Assembly (NCBI RefSeq): GCF_900100765.1
Contig: NZ_FNFO01000002.1
Span: 558,001-622,000, forward strand
DNA length: 64,000 nt
Direction of reading: 5' to 3'
Source of the DNA: Catalinimonas alkaloidigena
GTDB lineage: Bacteria > Bacteroidota > Bacteroidia > Cytophagales > Flexibacteraceae
A program made the position numbers and the translations under genes. Below are positions 61,607 through 64,000 of this stretch, one piece after another; positions within the stretch are counted from its first letter, which is position 1; every line of letters begins with the position of its first letter. Below the pieces are notes generated by a model that did not search any database, was not told where the DNA came from, and saw nothing but the letters and a program-made list of their open reading frames with translations.

Positions 61607-62281
61607 CTATCGACTAGTCGACTCTTTGTACGTCACGGTCAACATAGGTCTCTTCTCTTTCACATCATGGTCGCTTGATGCAAACGATAAGCCACGATAC
61701 GGACTTTCCTCAACCAAGGAGATAACCATGCCATGTCCTTCCGCGGGATTGTTTTTGATGTCTTGGATCAGTCCCGTGACGTCGATACCGACATAATCCT
61801 GCAAGGCACTTGTATCCTGAGGTAGTACTACCTGGTTCCCGATGCTGTAACTCGGCTGATTATTCCAAGTGATGGTCTCTTCATCCCAGAATGTAGTCAC
61901 TCGTTGTATGTAAGCGCTATTGGAACCCGACTGGTGGCTATGGCCCTCCGACGGGAGTGTGCCATCATGGTAGGCAAACAACGATAATTTTGCCGAAGTG
62001 ATCTGACTACCCACAGGGACTCCGGACAAATCAAAAGCAAGGTAGCTTCTTAAGATTACGTTCGATCCATCGATGGTCCAGCTCAAACTTTGTAGGCGTT
62101 CGCTCTGGCCATAGTTGGTGTTTGGATATTGCAAGTTTACCAGGGCGTCTTTTCCATCCACTGAGTTCGGTTGCAAAACAAGGGTCTGGTCACCAGCTGG
62201 CAGTAAGTCTTCTCTGTAGCAAGCGGTGAGTAGACCTACCAACAGGATTGTGAGGAGCGCAGGAATCAACAGGCTTTTCAT
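61607..62281 (-). CDS. DNRLRE-domain lipoprotein
   Basis: The 224-residue protein has a lipoprotein signal (SLLIPALLTILLVGLLTAC) followed by a DNRLRE-type beta-sandwich: LVLQPNSVDGKDALVNLQYPNTNYG, LRSYLAFDLSGVPVGSQITSAKLSLFAYH, TFWDEETITWNNQP and YVGIDVTGLIQDIKNNPAEGHGMVISL. Such domains occur in secreted carbohydrate-related proteins. It converges on the type IX substrate gene. The intervening 185 bases hold nothing recognisable. Confidence 0.9.
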   Translation of the reverse strand: MKSLLIPALLTILLVGLLTACYREDLLPAGDQTLVLQPNSVDGKDALVNLQYPNTNYGQSERLQSLSWTIDGSNVILRSYLAFDLSGVPVGSQITSAKLSLFAYHDGTLPSEGHSHQSGSNSAYIQRVTTFWDEETITWNNQPSYSIGNQVVLPQDTSALQDYVGIDVTGLIQDIKNNPAEGHGMVISLVEESPYRGLSFASSDHDVKEKRPMLTVTYKESTSR

Positions 62282-62478
62282 AAATCTTAATCGCGAATAA
62301 GTTGAAAAAATAGGGCAGTGGGGCTTTCGTATGTCATGGAAGTTGCCTGCGGGACGAGTGATCAGGCATTTCAGCGCTATCCCTCTGACGGTGACGAATA
62401 AGCTTTACCGATTTGGCTATAACGCAACTTGTATACGTAGTTGTTACACACCTCTTTTGTAGAGTTGGGCACTGTTGC

Positions 62479-63072
62479 CTATTTGTCCTGAGGGCCCGCA
62501 TCCCTTCCTTTGGGAAAATTAGCTTTTAGATTTTGAGAAGCTTTTTTCACGGTTTCTGCAATTCGCTTTTGCCTTGTTGAGTCCTGTTTAGCATTCTTAA
62601 TCCATTCGAGGATCCCTCGCTTTGACGAGTTGGGGAAGCGATCGTAGTAATACTTGGCTTTATCATCGCCCTTAAAAGCTTCTTCCAGGTCAGGAGGAAC
62701 TACTAGCTGTTCTACATCATTTAAAAAATCCCACGCCCCGTTTTGTTTGGCTTCTTCGACCATTTTCAGGCCCGGTGCTTCCATTCTTCCCTCTTGGGTG
62801 AGTCGGGCAATGCGCTCTTTGTTCACCTTCGACCAGTTGCTTGCGGGGTGGCGCGGAAAAATTCGGAGCATAGTTTTTTGCTGATCTAGGCTTTGGGGGA
62901 GGCTATCTACCCAACCAAAGCACATGAGTTCGTCTACGAGTTCATCGTAGCTGATGTGTGTGGGACCAAACCCTTTTTTCCATTTTACAAGCCAGACACT
63001 TTCGGCCTGATTATGATTTTCCAGAAGCCAATCTCTTAATTCCGCGATGGTCTCTACAAATACCTTCCCCAT
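62479..63072 (-). CDS. YdeI/OmpD-associated family protein
   Basis: The 197-residue protein starts MGKVFVETIAELRDWLLENHNQAESVWLVKWKKG and has YDELVDELMCFGWVDSLPQSLDQQKTMLRIFPR, WSKVNKERIARL and a C-terminal RRGILEWIKNAKQDSTRQKRIAETVKKA type helix. This is the YdeI/OmpD-associated family, sometimes annotated as bacteriocin protection, with no established biochemical role. It is soluble. It may be the last non-phage gene before prophage genes resume. Confidence 0.9.
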   Translation of the reverse strand: MGKVFVETIAELRDWLLENHNQAESVWLVKWKKGFGPTHISYDELVDELMCFGWVDSLPQSLDQQKTMLRIFPRHPASNWSKVNKERIARLTQEGRMEAPGLKMVEEAKQNGAWDFLNDVEQLVVPPDLEEAFKGDDKAKYYYDRFPNSSKRGILEWIKNAKQDSTRQKRIAETVKKASQNLKANFPKGRDAGPQDK

Positions 63073-63136
63073 AGCACGTATGAATTTTTATTCAAGTGTG
63101 TGTCTCTTCCTTCCCGGTAGCACAGCGGTTTTATTG

Positions 63137-63289
63137 CTATGCCAAAGCAAACAGGAGGGCCATAATGGCCAGGAGAAAACTGGCGACCGCTAAAAGTAGC
63201 GCCCACGTCATGCGCCTAAGCATGTCATGGTCGGTGTTGTGGTAAGGTGGCCTGGCAAAGAGGAGCTGAAGGAAGTGGCGGACTGACAT
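63137..63289 (-). CDS. Small single-helix membrane protein (50 aa)
   Basis: A 50-residue frame starts at an ATG at 63289 (MSVRHFLQLLFARPPYHNTD) and ends at a TAG at 63137. The N-terminal half is basic and polar and the C-terminal half is a single strongly hydrophobic helix (WALLLAVASFLLAIMALLFALA). Such small proteins can be holin- or regulator-like, but no family is recognised. It is too short to be certain; its orientation matches the adjoining prophage gene at 63348. Confidence 0.45.
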   Translation of the reverse strand: MSVRHFLQLLFARPPYHNTDHDMLRRMTWALLLAVASFLLAIMALLFALA

Positions 63290-63347
63290 ACTGGTAATAA
63301 AACGGTGAAAGTGTTTTCTGCTTCGTCCTACAATAGCTATCGTATAA

Positions 63348-63851
63348 CTACTCTAGTGGATACCATAACGAAGGATCGTAGTCAAGGTTATGGCTGGCCG
63401 ATTCGTAGAAGGTCAGCTCGCAACGGTGACCGTATACCTGATCGAAGACAGGGCCGATCTTGAAATACTTGGTGTTGCTCACTTCTAAATTGAACAGGCG
63501 GCCGTTCTCGGGAAGCCGATCGTGCAACAGCTTGGCCAGGATTTGAAAGACGATCTGTTTGGTCTTGCTTTCGATCTGTCGCCGTAGCAACGCATCGTCT
63601 TTGGGGCTGTGCCGTAGCACCTGGAAGGCGCCATGCTGGTAATCCAGGATGTTGTCGGAGCGGTAGTCGACGAGCTGCCCCTCGAACGAATCGATGACCA
63701 GCACATAGTCTTCCGGGCGGAAGTTGCCGCGGCCGCTGATGACTTCCTCCACGTTCATCTGAAAGAAGCGGGGCTTCTGGTCAGTATGCTGCAGGTCCGG
63801 GTGACGTGTCGCCACATCGAGGAAATAGTCGTAGTACTGCTGTTCGGTCAT
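63348..63851 (-). CDS. Predicted phage structural or tail-completion protein
   Basis: The 167-residue protein (MTEQQYYDYFLDVATRHPDL) includes FFQMNVEEVISGRGNFRPEDYVLVIDSFEGQLVDYRSDNILDYQHGAFQVL. The amphipathic beta pattern and the overlap by ATGA with the upstream gene suggest a phage operon, and its composition resembles the tail module at 44-51 kb. I do not recognise a named family. It marks where prophage genes resume after the insertion. Confidence 0.6.
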   Translation of the reverse strand: MTEQQYYDYFLDVATRHPDLQHTDQKPRFFQMNVEEVISGRGNFRPEDYVLVIDSFEGQLVDYRSDNILDYQHGAFQVLRHSPKDDALLRRQIESKTKQIVFQILAKLLHDRLPENGRLFNLEVSNTKYFKIGPVFDQVYGHRCELTFYESASHNLDYDPSLWYPLE

Positions 63852-64000
63852 TGCTTTAATTTTTCCTTGAGCGCCTGATCGTCCCGGATCCGGCCATCCA
63901 GATCGTAGAGCACCAGCGTCAGGCGCTGGTAAGACACCTCTTCAAATTTGGTTACATCTCCGGCAAGGCGGCGCATCACTTCCGGCCAGCCATTCTGCCC
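63848..64000 (-). CDS. Hypothetical phage protein (5' part outside window)
   Basis: The frame enters from the right edge and ends at a TGA overlapping the start of the next gene. The visible C-terminal 50 residues include QNGWPEVMRRLAGDVTKFE and LTLVLYDLDGRIRDD. Too little is seen to name it. The ATGA overlap puts it in the same operon as the gene at 63348. Confidence 0.55.
   Translation of the reverse strand, partial: GQNGWPEVMRRLAGDVTKFEEVSYQRLTLVLYDLDGRIRDDQALKEKLKQ

Larger units (their letters stand above)
42903..64000. mobile_element. Prophage-like integrated element (left end; right end outside window)
   Basis: The element starts at the tRNA(CAU), carries a tyrosine recombinase next to it and a minus-strand tail module with ATGA overlaps (44254-51633), and continues beyond the right edge with more phage-like minus-strand genes (63348-64000). 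About 11 kb (51.86 to about 63.1 kb) is inserted between tail genes and has different composition and gene content. No repressor, replication or capsid genes are visible, so these must lie to the right if the phage is complete. The second attachment copy of the tRNA 3' end is not in the window. Confidence 0.75.

Noticed and set aside
51700-63300. CRISPR array among the repeats of the island
   Set aside because: The repeats are few, palindromic and gene-separated; there is no regular repeat-spacer structure or cas gene anywhere in the window.

Overview
The window looks like chromosomal DNA of a Bacteroidota, most likely a Cytophagales-type organism. The signs are a type IX secretion C-terminal sorting domain (59610-61421), an ergothioneine egtB-egtD pair, DUF2721, DUF6134-like and PorT-like proteins, a fused RibBA, and a near-perfect Bacteroidota -7 promoter box (TAnnTTTG) before the exopolysaccharide locus. 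The genus cannot be fixed from sequence alone.

Layout. 1-25.7 kb is ordinary core chromosome: the C-terminal half of SMC, msrB, a rhodanese, a TPR lipoprotein overlapping a Sua5-type tRNA modification gene, an LppC-like periplasmic binding protein, hemL, dnaK, an NMT1/THI5-like protein, a DUF697 protein, mgsA, a J-domain membrane protein, a secreted lectin, a fructosamine kinase-like gene, an Erf-like gene, a TetR/PNPOx divergent pair and the egtB-egtD operon. 26.0-35.0 kb is an exopolysaccharide locus on the plus strand (Wza-like exporter, Wzx flippase, Wzc kinase, Wzy polymerase, GT2, sulfotransferase-like protein, GT4). 35.0-42.8 kb is mostly minus-strand core genes: surE, ribBA, two GT4 enzymes, a site-2 protease and a HAD phosphatase, plus one plus-strand SpoIIAA-like gene that lies antisense to the end of the protease gene.

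From the tRNA(CAU) at 42903 to the right edge lies an integrated element. A tyrosine recombinase starts about 120 bases after the tRNA. It is followed on the minus strand by a tail module with ATGA overlaps, including a 1179-residue tape measure protein. The tail module is interrupted at about 51.86 kb and phage-like minus-strand genes resume at about 63.1-64.0 kb. The intervening 11 kb differs in composition. Its left 7.5 kb (about 51.86-59.36 kb) is mostly AT-rich and carries single genes (two RibD-C/DHFR-like reductases, AraC regulator, SnoaL-like, SDR, Crp/Fnr, RelA/SpoT-domain protein), several followed by imperfect palindromes that resemble integron attC sites. Two genes are enclosed by short terminal inverted repeats, as expected of gene cassettes. 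A GC-rich serine recombinase and a truncated second copy lie inside. No integron integrase is visible. I regard this cassette-like array inside a prophage, with a RelA/SpoT-domain gene as one cargo, as the most unusual feature.

Other points worth a look are a folded RNA candidate with three-way junction and terminator before DUF2721 (13802-13946), a sigma-54-like promoter with an upstream inverted repeat at dnaK, an orphan HepT-like protein with an altered RNase motif, and a long convergent antisense overlap between the site-2 protease and its neighbour.
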